A stretch of DNA of 64,000 nucleotides from Allomyces arbusculus (Eukaryota; Blastocladiomycota; Blastocladiomycetes; Blastocladiales; Blastocladiaceae), in the NCBI GenBank assembly GCA_027604705.1, contig JADHYV010000032.1, positions 124,001 through 188,000 of the forward strand, read 5' to 3'. The position numbers and the translations under genes were made by a program. This document shows positions 21,244 through 33,768 of this stretch, piece after piece (position 1 is the stretch's first letter; each line of letters opens with the position of its first letter). The notes beneath the pieces are model-generated. The model saw nothing but the letters and a program-made list of their open reading frames with translations, was not told the DNA's origin and made no database searches.

Positions 21244-24200
21244 CTACGGCTGCTGTTCAGCAGCGGCGCGACCCTGCTGCTGCTTCTCCTCCCACGCGAC
21301 CTTTGCAATCTCCGTCAACTGCCGCGCCGCGTCGGCGCCCGTATCCGCGACCATCCGCGACAGTAACCCATCGCGGTTCTGCAACAACTCCCAGGCATGC
21401 CCGCACTCGGCGACGCGGCCCGCATCGAGCACGAGCAGCCGGTCATAATCCAAGACAGTTCGCAGACGGTGCGCAATCGTCAAGATCAGCGCGTCCTTGA
21501 ACTCGGCCTTGATCGCATGCTGGATCAGCGCGTCCGTCTTATAATCGATATTCGCCGTGGCCTCGTCGAGGACGAGCACTTTGGCGCGCTTAAGCAGCGC
21601 GCGTGCCAAGCACAGAAGTTGCCGTTGCCCGAGAGAGAAATTCGACCCGCCGTCCTCCACTTTCGCGTCGAGTTTGCCGTCAAGCTGGTCAACGACTCCC
21701 TTGAGCTCGACGCGGGCCAGCGCCTGCCACAAGTCCGCGTCCGGGTACTCGCCAAACGGATCCAAATTGAACCGCAGCGTCCCGCGGAACAAGAACGCCT
21801 CTTGCGGAATCATAGCGAGCGCGCGGCGCAGCGGCTCAACCGCGAGCGTCGACGTATCGACCCCGTCGAGCGTCATCGTGCCCGTGTAGTCGTACATGCG
21901 GAAGAGCGCCTGGAAAAAGGACGTTTTGCCCGCACCTGAGCGACCGACGAGACCGATTCGCTCGCCCGCGCGCAGCGACACGTTCCAGTCGTGCAAGACG
22001 GGCCGCGGGGAGGTCGGGTACTGCAGAGCCATGTGCTTGATATCGAGGTTCCCCGCAGTCGGCCAGTTGGGCGGCGGCAGGGCGCGCGCCGGATGGTCGG
22101 CTTCGCCGACGATTGCCTCGTACTCCAGCATGCGCTGTACGGAGACGAACATGACTTCGGTCTCGACTGACTGTCGCACCATCCACTGCAGGACGCCGGT
22201 GAGCGTGAGCACTTGCGACAGTGCCAACCCAGCAAGCGCCGGTGGGAGTCCGCCGGAATTGGCGACTGCGACGGCGGCGATTGCAGCGATGGCCATAAAC
22301 AGTGCCGACAGGAGATCGAGCCGCAGACCGAGCCACCTTCCGAGAACACATTGCGCAAACACGGCACGCGTGTTCGTGTCGATTTGCTGCATAAACGCCT
22401 TGGTGAAGGTGCCCTGCGCGCGAAGCGCGCGAATCACGGCAAGTCCTTCGAGCGATTCCGACAGGTGCGCATAGACGGGCGACCGCGTCGCCGACTCGAT
22501 GCGCTTGACTTGCCGGCTCGACCCAATGTACCAGCGGCGCAGGAGCACGAAAATCAGGAGCAGCGGCGGTAATGAGAGCGCGACCCACGGCAGGACCATG
22601 ATCACAATTACGACAACGCCGACGGCGCCGAATAGCGACTGGATCACGTTATAGAACACGTTCGGCAGTTGCTCGTCGACGATCGTCGCGTCCCGGCTGA
22701 ACCGGTTCAGGACGGTACCAGAATGATTCGCGGCAAACCAGGCCATCGGCGCGTCGAGCACCTTGCGCAGCATCACGCGCGAAATCGACTCGGACGACCG
22801 CAGCAGCAGGTAGTAGACGCCCGATGCGCGCATCACGCCGAGGACGAGCGTGACCATGACGAGTGTCAGGAACAGGTGGAAGTAGTAGGGATCGTCGAGC
22901 TGCACGGACACGGGCTTGCCCACCCACCGCGCGAGCGTCCAGTCGGTCGCCGTGCTGATAGCCTGCCCGCCCACGACCAGAAGGGCGCAGCAAAGTAGCA
23001 TCCACGACGGGTTCGGCGTGATCAGAAATCGCACAAACGTCGACCATGAAATCGTGCCGACCGCCGACGTTTCCTTGGCAAGGCCCGCACTCGGTCCGGC
23101 CTTGGCGTCGATTGCAATCGTGCCTGGCGACGGCTCGTCGCTGATCTCGCCCTTGCCGGCAGGCGGCTCGTCCTCAACGTCCACGTCGTCGTCGACATGC
23201 ACCGCCGCCTCGTGCTCGAGCAAGACCGACATCCAGTCCGACGCCTGATGGGCAGCCCCCGACTCGCGCTGTTGCTGGACCAATTCATCCCAATGCCCCG
23301 CCGCCACCAACTTCCCCGCCTCCATGACGACGACCGCATCGCACTCGCGCACAAACTGCAACTGGTGCGTGATCAGGACCGTCGTCGTATTCTCGAGCGC
23401 GCGCAATGCCGCGAAAATACGGCGTGCAACACGCGTATCCACAGCCGACAACGGATCATCGAGCACCAACACTTTCGCCTGCGCATACAAAGCACGTGCG
23501 AGTCCGACCCGCGCGCGTTGTCCACCGGACAACGCGACCCCGCGCTCCCCCACGACCGTATGCAGCCCGTTCGGCCACTGTGCGAGATCCCGCTCGAGCG
23601 CGCACTGCGCGACGACCGTCTGCAACCGCGTCGCGTCGAGCGGCGCGCCAAACGTGATATTTTCGAGGACCGTCCCGGCCATGATCCATGCGGTTTGCGG
23701 CGCGTACGCAATGCGTGCCGCGCGGCCGTGCGCGTCGACGCACGCGACGCCCTGGCCGGAAACGAGCGGCATTTCGCCGAGGAGCGCCGAAGCGAGACTC
23801 GATTTACCGGCACCAACGCGGCCAATCACGGCGGTCAGGGAGCCCGCGGGGAACGTGTGCGCGAGGTCGAGCGTGAACGCCTGCGCCTGGTCCCACGCGA
23901 ACTGCGACGGGTGGACGGTCACGGACGGCGCGGGTTCGGTCGGGTCGATGGTCGTGTCCACATCGGCGTGCTGTTCGGAAATCTCGTTGGCCCTGAGGAA
24001 CGACCCGATGCGGTCGATCGTGACTCGCGCTTCGGTCAGAGACTTGATCGCGCGCGGGACAAAGTTGGTCAGGTCTTGCCGGAGGAGGTTAAAGAGCATG
24101 ACCGACGAGAAGACGTCGGCGGGCACGAGCGGGATGCGGGCCGCGTAGCACGTGCCGTAGACGATGAGCGAGATGAGGCTTGGGAAAACAAAGAAGCTCG

Positions 24201-25534
24201 CTTCATTGCAGGCGTCGGTGAGCCCGGCCTTAAGAAGGGACTTCATTTCGTGATGCCGGATGCCGTCGATTTCGGTGATGAACGGGTCTTTCCAGGCGTT
24301 ACTAGATATGTGGGTCAGAAATTGTCAGTCAAAGTCGCACCGTACGGACGAGACGGAAAAGAACGGACAATTTAACCACGTTGATACCCGTGAGCAAGTC
24401 AGCCATGAGCCGAATCCGCGAATCGCGCCAGCCGACCGTGGCGCGCCGCCGCTTGCGAAACTGCGTTGCAAACGTGTGTTGCATCGGCACCACCAGGGCC
24501 ACGAGAATCAAGCCGAGCAGAGACGGCCACGAGAGGCGCTCGTAGAGCAGCCACGCGCACACGACGACTTCAATCACGGCAATCCACGTGTAGTGCATGA
24601 ACAGGGCCGTGGGCTCCATGGTCGCGGCGTCGTTGGAGACGAGGTTGACAATGACGCCTGCCGATGGGCCCGCACCAGCGGCCAGGTGCATCGTCTTGCG
24701 GTAAATCAGCCCTGTGAGCGCGACGCGGATCTGCACGCCAAGCCGCATCCCAACAAAGAAGAAATGGTGGTGGAGAAGACCGTGCGCGGCCGTCACGAGC
24801 GCGAGAAGGATCGCCCACAGGTATCCGAGCCCGGGCGTTTCGGCAGCGTTGGACGTTTTCGACTGGAAGCGCTCGACAAGCAAGCCCTACACGGTTAACA
24901 AAACGTTCAGGGCGACGGATCTTGGTTAGCTTGGTTTGCTCTACTGCAAAGTGCCCCGCCCAGCTACGTAGCGCGACGGCAGGCAGCTGCGGCAACAGCT
25001 TCCCGACTGGGAGAACGTCGACCGTGCGCGTGCAAATCAGTCCACGGGAACATGCAAGTTGCGCAGCCAAATCGCCAAAAACCGAAAGACATGTACCAGG
25101 AAAACGGCCTCGCCAATCTTGGCAAAGATCTCAATGAACGCAAAGAATCCGGACCAGAAAATCTGCTTGCGGAACGCGCGCGCAATCGCGAGTGGCAGGC
25201 TCGGTTTCGTCTTTTGCAGCTCGCGCGCCCATTCGCGCCCAAGCCAGCCGACGAGCACCCCGGCCTGGTCGTCGGGCTGTAGCACATTGAGGTTCTGCTC
25301 GGTGATATTGCCGCCGTGCCGAATGAGCGGCGAGACCCAAAAGAAGAACATTTTCGAGAACCACGACGCCGAGTCGAGTGCGGGCGGGGGGAGATCGTCG
25401 GTCACGGGCATTTCCTGCGCGGTGGCGGCATTCTTGGTCGCGGGAATCAGCGGCATGGCCTCGGGAGCGCCGCCCGCCGCGGGGGCCGCTGGTTGATCAT
25501 GGCCGTTGCCGGCCTGCTGGTCAGTGCCGACCAT
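21244..25534 (-). CDS. ABCC-family (MRP4-like) ABC transporter
   Basis: Full-length ABC exporter, 1337 residues, three exons on the minus strand: 25534-25097, 24886-24369, 24301-21244 (introns 210 and 67 nt). Layout is TMD1-NBD1-TMD2-NBD2 without the extra N-terminal TMD0, as in short ABCC/MRP4 proteins. TMD1 carries GMRLGVQIRVALTGLIYRK and NLVSNDA, hallmarks of the group. NBD1 (about 460-650): Walker A GRVGAGKSS, signature LSGGQRARVGLARAL, Walker B VLVLDDP with Asp in the catalytic-Glu position, the usual ABCC asymmetry. NBD2 (about 1080-1290): GRSGAGKTS, FSLGQRQLLCLARALL, VLVLDEATANID with the Glu kept. Exon 1 was ended at GTACAT because this gives AKIGEAVFL-GLLVERF, matching the family. 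Likely substrates are anionic conjugates or drugs; membrane (vacuolar or plasma) not determinable. Confidence 0.88.
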
Positions 25535-26673
25535 GGCACTGCGTCGTTCTTGTTGGTGTTGTAGCAATGAAGAACGGGAGCGGGTACTCGACGACGGTCG
25601 GTCGCGGTTGGGCCCGCAGTTCGAATGCGAAGAGCAGCAGCAAGTTGGTGCTTCGAAGATGTCGGGGTCTTTTGAAATGAAAACGAGAACAAGGGCTCGG
25701 GGCGACTTGCGCGCGAGAACGGAGCGCGAGTCAGCATGAGCATCGATCAGGTTTGGAGAGGTGACTCGTGGCGAGCGTGGCTTGCCGCAGATGCACCGGG
25801 TTGTCGCCGTTTCAAAGGCGGACGCAGGCGGAAACCAAAGATGCATCGATGTGGGCCGAGCCGCTCAATCGACGGCCCGATTCAAGCTGCATACGCCCAG
25901 CGCGATGCCCACGTGGGTCGCCCGTCATGCCGTGTTCGTTTGTCTTTCCCTCGGTGGCAGGGACGGGCGGGCATCATGCCGCGCGTCCTTGGTGAAACAC
26001 AGCTCACCAACAATGGCTATTGCTCGATGCCAAGGAGGAGCTTCGGGATTGCCCGCGACGGGCCGCAGTAAATATGTCCGGCGCCTCCGTTGTCAACTTG
26101 CCCGCGCCGCGCACCCCCTCCCCTTTGCAGCGCGGCCGCCCCGCTCCAGTCTGCCTCCAACCCTACAGTGTGTCCTCCACGGTCCCATCTTCCAACAAGT
26201 TTGCATCTCGACAGCGACTGAGGACGCGCGCGGCTGGTCGACGAGGATGGCACGTCGAATAACGGGGCCGGTGCAAACAGCCTGGGTCGAGACGATCTTG
26301 CACAACGCACGCCCTGCTGCAAGTCAGACCGAACGTTCAGCCGATGCACGCGCGCGGGGGTCGCTGGGTTGGGCGCGTGATGATGGTTGGCGCGTCCAAG
26401 GCACAATTGAACCACCGGCTGCGCACCGACGAACCTGACCGCGACCGCGCCAACGCTGACGACGACAACGACACCAAGCTGATACAACATACTCTCCCCA
26501 AAGTACCTGCAAAGTGACAAGTCGCTGCACGCGCTGTCGGTTTTCGACCGATCCAAACAGCAACCGCTCACAAGTCAACAACTCGTCAGCAAGAACAGCG
26601 CTCTTCCCCCAACCCACCCCGAGCACCTCTCTGCGCGGTCCATTTTCGCTCGTCACCAACGCTCAGGATCATC
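25535..26673. other. Divergent intergenic region ABCC / PIN-like carrier
   Basis: About 1.1 kb, lower GC than the genes. Presumably contains both promoters. No open frame with family resemblance; no RNA recognised. Confidence 0.4.
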
Positions 26674-28215
26674 ATGAGCTCGTCAAGCGTCAGTCTCGGC
26701 GTCGCCATTTGGGCTGGCGCGCGCGCCATGCTCAAGCTGTTCGCCGTGCTCGGTTCGTCACCACGGTCCCTACCGCGAGCCTCGCGCGCAGCACGAGCAT
26801 GTTTACACCTGACCCCCATCTCTGCACCTCATCTCTGCACGTAACTGCCCGTATAGGCGCCGGTGCCTTGACGTTCCGCCTCGGCCTATTCGACCGCGCG
26901 ACCATCAAGACCATGGGCAAGATGTTCGTGCACGTCTACCTCCCCGCCCTGATTTTCGCCAAGACCGCCGTCGCGATCACGCCCACAAACGCCCCCTACA
27001 TTCTCCTGCTTGTGATCTTCGCGTCGGGCTACCTGGCACTCGGCCACCTCGTTGGGTACCTGCTGTACCGCATGCTGCCGAACGCGTGGCTGCCCGCACA
27101 CTTTCGCACGTCGATTGTGAGCATTGCCGCGTACGGCAATCACGGTGACTTCGTGCTCAGTATCATTGCATCCGTCGGTGCCGCAGCACCATTTGCACCC
27201 GGCGACGCGGACCGCGGCATCGCCTACGTGAGTGTCTGGTACGCCGTGTTCAACGTCTGGTTCTATGCGATTGGCATCCAGTGCATCGAGCGCGATTTCC
27301 GCGGGTTCGCCGTCACGGCCGTCGACCAGCGTGATAGCGAGTTGCTCGACGGGGTGGTCGTCAAGGAACCGACGCCGGTCACGGATGAGGATGACGACGA
27401 CGACGACGACGAACACGAGAGCGCCGAAGGCATTCGGATGCGATCGCCGGCACTCCTCTCGGTCCCGGACCACTCGCCGCGCGCGCGTGCCGCATCCACG
27501 TCCTCATCCGCCCGACTCTCGGCGCCCCCACCACCACTGTCCACCCCGCACCGACCCGCCTGGTCGCGCACGCTCCTCAAGTTCTGGACGCACCCGGTCG
27601 TCCGGTCTCTCCTGCTCCCACCCAACATTGCCCTCGCGCTCGGCCTGGTCGTGGCGCTCACGCCCATTTCCAAGTGGATGATCCCGATCGCATCGGGTCC
27701 ACCGCTCGGGTGGCTCTACGACGCGTCGCAGTTTCTCGGACAAGCCGCGATTCCGCTATCGATGACGCTCGTCGGCGCCGCGCTGACGACCATCGACGCG
27801 GACCGCGCGGCCTTGAAACGGATCGAGAACCGCGGCGTGCTGATCAGTGCGGTCGCGCTCGCGGTGTACCGGCTGGTGCTCGTGCCCGTGATTGGGATCG
27901 CGATCGTGCAGGCGGCGACGAACGCCGGATGGGTGCCGAAAGACGATTTGATGCTGCGGTTTGTGCTCATGGCCGAGGCGTGCGGTAACGTATTTCTGTC
28001 CGTCGAGGTTTGTGGTGCGGTCGTGGATGACGCTGACCCGTCATTCTACGTCTGGTCCCGTAGTCCCGACGGCGCAAATCTGCATTATCATGACGCAGTT
28101 CTACCACCCGCGTGGCGAGTCCAAGGAGGCCGCGCTCGTCATGCTTGTGCAGTACCTGGCGAGTTTCTTCACGGTCACGATTGCCCTCGCGTACATTTAC
28201 ACAATCCTGACGTGA
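26674..28215 (+). CDS. PIN-like / auxin-efflux-family membrane transporter
   Basis: Membrane transport protein of the auxin efflux carrier superfamily (Pfam Mem_trans), 452 residues, exons 26674-26752, 26857-27984, 28064-28215. The first half has hydrophobic helices with the diagnostic FVHVYLPALIFAKTA and the turn AAYGNHGDFVLSII (family 'GNtg.lplail'). A central hydrophilic loop is acidic (DEDDDDDDDEHESAEG) and Ser/Pro-rich; the second half starts near KFWTHPVVRSLLLPPNIAL and ends VQYLASFFTVTIALAYIYTIL. The donor at 27985 was chosen because it gives AEAC-VPTAQICIIM, matching the conserved 'EaamPpA' segment. Fungal homologues (yeast Ecm3/YNL095C group, fission yeast SPAC5D6.04) sit in ER or vacuolar membranes; substrates are uncertain and hormone transport should not be assumed. 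Confidence 0.85.
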
Positions 28216-29666
28216 GCGAACAGCAAGCGCGCGGGAACAGCTTGGGTCGAGCGGAGGTTGGAGAAAATGAACCGTTACGGCGTGTAAAAATTGGGCGGAT
28301 AATGGAACTAGATGATCCTTGCTTATGCGACACCGGGCAAAAACGGGCAGGTGGTCAAGCGTCATTTAGGTGCCCGTTCTGACGCCCATCGTGGACGAGG
28401 AGGAGAAGAAAACAGTGGGGGAGGCGTTTGCAGCCGACCCTGTCCAACACCTTCTGGCCATTGAGGTGCCAGTGGAGGAGGAAGAGGAGGCGGAGGAGGA
28501 GTGGGTGGAGGAGGTGCGCAAAGTTGACCCTGTCGCAGCCGTCATGCGCGACTTGGATGAACTGTCTGTTGAACTGTCTGTGCAGGCAATGGTGGACGAG
28601 AAGTGTGCGTCGGATCGTGTCGCCACCGAGGAGCTGCCCACGCTTGTGCTCGCCGATTCCGGCGTCAACATGTCTCACGGGTGCGTGCTTGTCGTCGAAA
28701 AGGCTGCTGCGCGTCATTGCTTGGGAGATAATCGCCAAGAAGATGGCCGATGCAAGATGAAGACAAAGCAGGAAGACGAAGCAGTTGAAATCGTCAGGCG
28801 TGCTGAAAGGCTTGCGTGCACGGGGGCCACGCTGCAACCGCTTCAACCACCGCAACCCCGCAACCACTGCAACTACTGCACGCATGTCGCTTGACGGTGG
28901 TGACGGGAGTTTAAATTGGTGTGGAGCGGACGCAGCAAGAGTGTCCTGGTTTATCATCCCTATTTGCTTGTGTTCTTTCTTGCAATGCTGTTTGCGTTCA
29001 AAATGTGCGCTTGAAGTCAAATTCGAGATGCTTGCGCGCTTGGTCACGGCCGGGCGTCTCGTGTTCTTCCGCATTAAAGCGGTAGCGCTGATGTATAAAA
29101 ATTGTCTCTCCTCTTCGCAATGTGCTATATTTACCTTCTCCACCGTGTTAGAGAGAGGTCAGTGCCGCCAGTCTAAAAGTTGTCAGCACCAGTCATTTGC
29201 AGTTTGATCTTCATTATCGCTGCTGCCCATACAGCGTCAGTCAAGTGCCCTCTCCGCTCACGTCTTTGGGATGCATTGCAACTCCTTCACAGTAAATATT
29301 TGCGAAAAGAACGTTGTGAGTGGCCGATCCGACACTGGTCCTGTTTGACGACAGCACAGCCACTGGCCCACTACGATGCACCCTACGATGCACAATGCTG
29401 AAAGAACAACCACTCCAAAGAGCTGCGTGTCCATAGAGGGAATCGTGCGTGAATGTATTGATTTACAGCGTGGCGAATGAATTGAACTATCCCATGCAGC
29501 AACGAGACCATGTCACTCGTGGCCCCGAAAGAGCCAGCACCGCGTCGGATCAGCCCCATTCATCCGACCTCCACTCGCGTTCAGCATCTTAACTGCCGCG
29601 AGCACTAGCCGACGCGGCTGAGCCCGGGTCTGCGTCCGGGTTCGCGTCGGTGACGAGGGGCCCGCC
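28216..29666. other. Intergenic, low GC after 28.9 kb
   Basis: About 1.45 kb. A 174-codon open stretch (28370-28894, Glu-rich) opens with GTG and lacks an early ATG, so I do not call it. Around 29090 a GATGTATAAAAATTG patch resembles a TATA region. Nothing else recognised. Confidence 0.4.
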
Positions 29667-31899
29667 TTACTCTTCCAGGCCGCCCGACCGCGCCATCTCT
29701 GCGTACAATGGCGCCTCCCCCCGCGAGATCACCGGCTTGAGCGGGTCCTTGGCAGGCGCCGGCTTGACCGTCGCCGTGCCGCCGCTGGTCGTGCCAATCA
29801 GCTCGCCCTCGAGCGGCTTGACGATGCGCGTCGTCGGCAGTGCGCTCACGGGCACGGCATGCTGCTGCGTCGGTGCGCCGCTGCCCGCCGTGACGATCGT
29901 AACCGTCGCCTTGGCCGGCGTTTCGCGCATCTTGGCCGCCGCGCGCTGCTGCTGCTCGTAGGACGCACGCTGCTGCTGCTCGTAGGCCGCGCGCTGCTGC
30001 CGCTCGTAGGCCTGCGCCTCGTACAGCGCTGCGTCGCGCTCGGCCTGCTCAGCGCGCTCACGACGCGCCGCCTCCTTGGCTTCTTCCCAGGATTCGGATG
30101 CCGCAGCCTTGGTCTGCTCCCACTTGCCCGCGGCCGTGTCGACGGCGGCGCCCGCCGCGCGGTCAGCCTTCCGGGCGGCCTGCGCTGTCGTCTGCTTGGT
30201 CGCGTCCCATGTCTGGGCCGCGGTATCGACCGCGCGACCGGCCGTCTTGTCAGCCTGCTTGGCCATCTGCGCAGCCGACTGCTTGGTTGCGTCCCACGTG
30301 TCGGCAGCCACATTCTTGGTCGTGTCCCACGTCTCGGCCGCGGTATCGACCGCGCGCCCGGCCGTCTTGTCAGCCTGCTTGGCCATCTGCGCAGCCGACT
30401 GCTTGGTCGCGTCCCACTTGTCGGCGGCCACATCCTTGGTCTGCTCCCACTTTTCGGCCGCCGTATCGACTGCCGCGCCGGCGGCCCGATCGGCCTGCTT
30501 CCCAAGCTGCGCAGCCGTCTGCTTGGTCGCGTCCCACTTCTCGGCCGCCGTGTCGACTGCGGCCCCGGCGGCACGGTCGGCCTTCTTAGCCATCTCCGCT
30601 GTCGTCTGCTTGGTCGCGTCCCATTGCTCGTCGGCCGCGACCTTCAACTGCGCCATCTTGTCGGCGGCCACGTCGACGGCCTGCCCGGCCATGATATCCG
30701 CCTGGCGCGCCGAGTCCTTGACGGTCTCGGCCGCGACGCCGGCCTTGTCCGCGACCCACTCCTTGGTCTGCCACGCGGCGTCCTTGGCCTCCTTGACCGT
30801 CTCAGCTCCGTACTGCACGGCGCGCCCTGCCGCGTCCTGCGCGACGTCCTTGGCGCCGACCGCCGTGTCAGCAACCACGTCGACAGCTTTTCCGGCCGCC
30901 TTGTCGGCGGTCACCGCCGCGTCCTTGGCGGTCCCGCCAACGGCCGCGGCCAGGTCGCGCGTCTGCTGCGCGGTGACTTCGGCCGTGTTGATCGTCGCGT
31001 GCTTGGCCTTATCCCACGTCTCGGCCGTCAGTTCGCGCACGGCCTCGATCGACTCCTGCGTCGATTTCGCCGCCGCGCCTAAGTACTGCGCGGCCGTGTC
31101 GGTCGCGGCGTGCGCGCCGCGCGCCAACGGGTTGGTGACCGCATGCACCGCGGCCGACGCCGTGTCGGTCGCCGCGTGCACCGCCGCGTGCGCGCCGCGC
31201 GCCAGCGGGTCGGCCACCAGGTGCACCGCCGCCGACGCCGTGTCGGCGACAGTGTTCACGATCCCTGCAATCGACGGGAGAATGCCTTCGGCCGCGAGCG
31301 CCGACTCGTCGGCGGGCGGCGGAATGTACCCGGCCGCGCCGGTCTTCGGGAGCGCGGCGTGCTGCGCGATCTGCGACGCGACAGGGAGATCGGACGCCGG
31401 GGTGACGACGGTCGTCGTGATGGTCGCGGCGGTCGCGCCCTCAGCGGGCTTCTCAAACGCCGCCGCCGACGGCGACGAGAGCGATGGCTCCGTGATGTGC
31501 GAGGCGGCGGGGAGGTCCTTTTTGAACGGCGACGTGGTCTCGACCGTGACTGGAGAACGTGGGGGATCATCACCGTGATGATCAGCCGACTGCAACCCCA
31601 AAAAGACGCGTCGCGCACCACGGCGGAAAAGAAAAACACGTACCCGCTGCGGGAACCGGCGCGGCCGCGCTCGTGAGCCCGATGCGTTCAGTGACGGCCG
31701 AGAGCATCGACGCGGCCGTATGGACCGCGGTCCCGAGGACCGACTCGTGGGCCGTCGGCGTCGCCGTGGTGGTCGTCGACGCGGTCACGGTCGCGGGCGC
31801 ATCGGTGGTCGCCGTCCGGAGCGTGTCGGCGTGCGTGCGCGGGTACCCGGTCCCGGCAAGCGACGACGTCGACGTCTTGTCCTTGATGTTGCCCGACAT
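29667..31899 (-). CDS. LEA-like (group 3) repeat protein
   Basis: Two exons on the minus strand, 31899-31644 and 31549-29667 (intron 94 nt), 712 residues. Residues 1-250 are Thr/Ala-rich with two near-copies of a HAATDTASAAVHAV segment. About 250-590 is a long run of 11-residue-type repeats with A-A-x-K/D-x-W/A-x-x-T-K, e.g. AVDTAAEKWDATKQTAAQL repeated with small changes, followed by AKQADKTAGRAV. Then comes a charged EAARRERAEQAERD helix, Gln-rich EQQQRA repeats and a more ordered C-terminus. Such alanine/lysine amphipathic repeats are the mark of group-3 late embryogenesis abundant proteins, disordered when hydrated and helical when drying, protecting membranes and enzymes. No signal peptide. 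Divergent from the acyl-CoA-binding protein gene. Stress induction is inferred from the family only. A perilipin-like lipid-coating role is an alternative for such 11-mer repeats. Confidence 0.7.
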
Positions 31900-32637
31900 G
31901 GTGTGCAATCGGTTCGATGGTTGTGGTGGTGTGGTGCGGAGAGAGAGGATGATGGTCCTGCTGAGGGAGGATGGAGCGCCGCGGTGGGTCGGGCGCGTTT
32001 TATACCGCGCCGCCCCGGCCCGGTGCGCGCGAATTCATGGTGGGCGGCGCAAGGGCGCGGCCGCGCTGCCCGGCCGCGATCGGGCCGTCGACAAGGGGAC
32101 CGTTGGCCGGCCAGCGTGGCCGAAGGCGGCCAGCGTGGCAGCCGAGCGCGGCGCGGACGCCAACGCGAACGCGAGCGAGGCGATCAGCCGGGCCGGCGCG
32201 TTCGGCGCGCGGTGGGACCGCGCGTGCCGCTTGGCCGTGGATCAGCTGCGAGACACGCGCCGAGAGACGCGTCGCGCCCTGCGGCCGGATTCAGGCCAGC
32301 GTGGCGCACGTGCTGCGCGCCGCGCGGCCGGCCGCGGCCCGGCTGCTCTTCGTTCCGATTCATCCGCGCGCGCCGGTCCCTGCCGGCGCTGCCCGACACA
32401 CCACAGGCGGCCGTCGGACACGCCGACGCCGTCGCCGACGCCGAACCAGCGCGACCGCGGCGACACCACTGCGCTGCCGACTTGCTGCAGCGCCCTGTCC
32501 GCGCCGCCCGCGCCGCGAACGAGGCCCGCCTTCCCCGCGCTTCGCTTCGCTCCGGCACCCGCCACATCACACCGCCGCGGCCGCTCCGCCCCCACCACCG
32601 CCGACCGACCGGCCCCCACGATCGACACCAACAAACA
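31900..32637. other. Divergent intergenic region LEA / ACBD5-like
   Basis: About 740 bp, very GC-rich, between two head-to-head genes; likely carries both promoters and leaders. Open frames here are compositional, without family resemblance. Confidence 0.4.
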
Positions 32638-33768
32638 ATGCACGGCGCCGACCCTCAGCTCGCCGCGCGGTTCGCGCGCGCCGTCGACCTGGTGCAATCG
32701 CTGTCCCCGGCCGACGCCGCCGACGCCCCACTCGCGCCGTCGAATGCCGAAAAGCTGCGGTTCTACGCGCTCTACAAGCAAGCGACGCGCGGCGACGCAA
32801 CGGGCCCGCGCCCGGGTCTCTTCCAGGTGGTGGCACGCGCCAAGTACGACGCATGGGTCGCTCTGCGCGGCACGCCGCGCGCGCAGGCCATGAGCGAGTA
32901 CGTCGAGATGCTGTTGGCGGTCCTGCGCCGGTTCCCGGACCGCCCGCAGGCGCAGGCGGTGCTGGCGTCGTTTACCGAGGAGGAGCGTGCCAGTGGGGAG
33001 ACGCTCGAGGTGCCAAATGGCGGCGGCGGAGCACTGCCGCGCGTCCCGTCGGCTGTCTCGACCGGAACGGCGCACCACGACGAGCGGTACTTTTCGGCAG
33101 ATGAACCGGAGCCCGAGTCAGACGGCGAGCTCGACGACGAGGGAGAAGACGACGAGGACGAGGACGACGACACTGCGCGCGGCCCGGGAGCTGCCATCAA
33201 CGAGGACCTGCCTGTACCCCGGTCCCGCGCATGGCGGCCAACATCGACGCCGACCGCCGACGGCGCGAGCGTCACGTCGGGCGTAACCGTGCGCGCCATT
33301 GCGCTCCCACCACCGTCCCCAACGCTGCGGTCCACGTCGCCCGGGTCTCCGCCGGCCACAGCGGCCGCCGACGAGTCGTGGACGCGTGCGTCGGCATCGC
33401 CCACCAACTCGTCGCGCGCCTCGCTCTCCCCGCGCCCCCGCACGCTCGATGCCGACCCGGCGCCACCGCAACCGCGCACTTTGGCCGACGCTCTCGCTGT
33501 GATCGCTGACCTGCGCGCGCAACTCGCCGGTGCGAAAGCAGCGGCCTCGATTGCCGCGTGTCCCGTCGCGGGCCGGCGCACACCGTCGCCGCGACCCATG
33601 CCGACGGTAGCGCGTGTGCGGCGCGTGGCGACGTGGATCGCGCGGCACGTTGGAGTTGCGGTGATTTTGGCGGTGGTGCTGGCGGCGGTGATGCGCGTGC
33701 TGCGGCGGCGGCAGAGCCCGGCGTACACGTGGGCGCTTGTTGCGGTGCGCGCCGTCGTGGAGGGGTAA
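32638..33768 (+). CDS. Acyl-CoA-binding, tail-anchored protein (ACBD4/5-like)
   Basis: Single exon, 376 residues. The ACBP domain occupies about residues 8-95: FARAVDLVQSL, KLRFYALYKQATRGD (the acyl-CoA contact helix, consensus 'kl.fYglyKQAt.Gd'), FQVVARAKYDAW and the final YVEML helix. A long acidic and Ser/Pro-rich linker follows (EDDEDEDDDT near 180). Near the C-terminus the segment VGVAVILAVVLAAVMRVL (about 335-355) is flanked by Arg, as in a tail anchor. This layout is that of ACBD5, which on peroxisomes binds very-long-chain acyl-CoA and ties peroxisomes to the ER through VAP. An FFAT-like motif was not securely found. The ATG is preceded by ACAAACA. GET3, which inserts tail-anchored proteins, is encoded 8 kb away, probably by chance. 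Confidence 0.82.
   Translation: MHGADPQLAARFARAVDLVQSLSPADAADAPLAPSNAEKLRFYALYKQATRGDATGPRPGLFQVVARAKYDAWVALRGTPRAQAMSEYVEMLLAVLRRFPDRPQAQAVLASFTEEERASGETLEVPNGGGGALPRVPSAVSTGTAHHDERYFSADEPEPESDGELDDEGEDDEDEDDDTARGPGAAINEDLPVPRSRAWRPTSTPTADGASVTSGVTVRAIALPPPSPTLRSTSPGSPPATAAADESWTRASASPTNSSRASLSPRPRTLDADPAPPQPRTLADALAVIADLRAQLAGAKAAASIAACPVAGRRTPSPRPMPTVARVRRVATWIARHVGVAVILAVVLAAVMRVLRRRQSPAYTWALVAVRAVVEG

Noticed and set aside
28370-28894. 174-codon Glu-rich open frame
   Set aside because: Begins with GTG, no ATG near the start, low-complexity acidic composition, no recognisable domain or splice context.
31720-32637. Upstream extension of the ACBD5-like protein by about 300 codons
   Set aside because: Open by GC bias but lacks an ATG start with coding character, overlaps the LEA gene's first exon, and the ACBP domain begins just after ATG 32638, as in the family.
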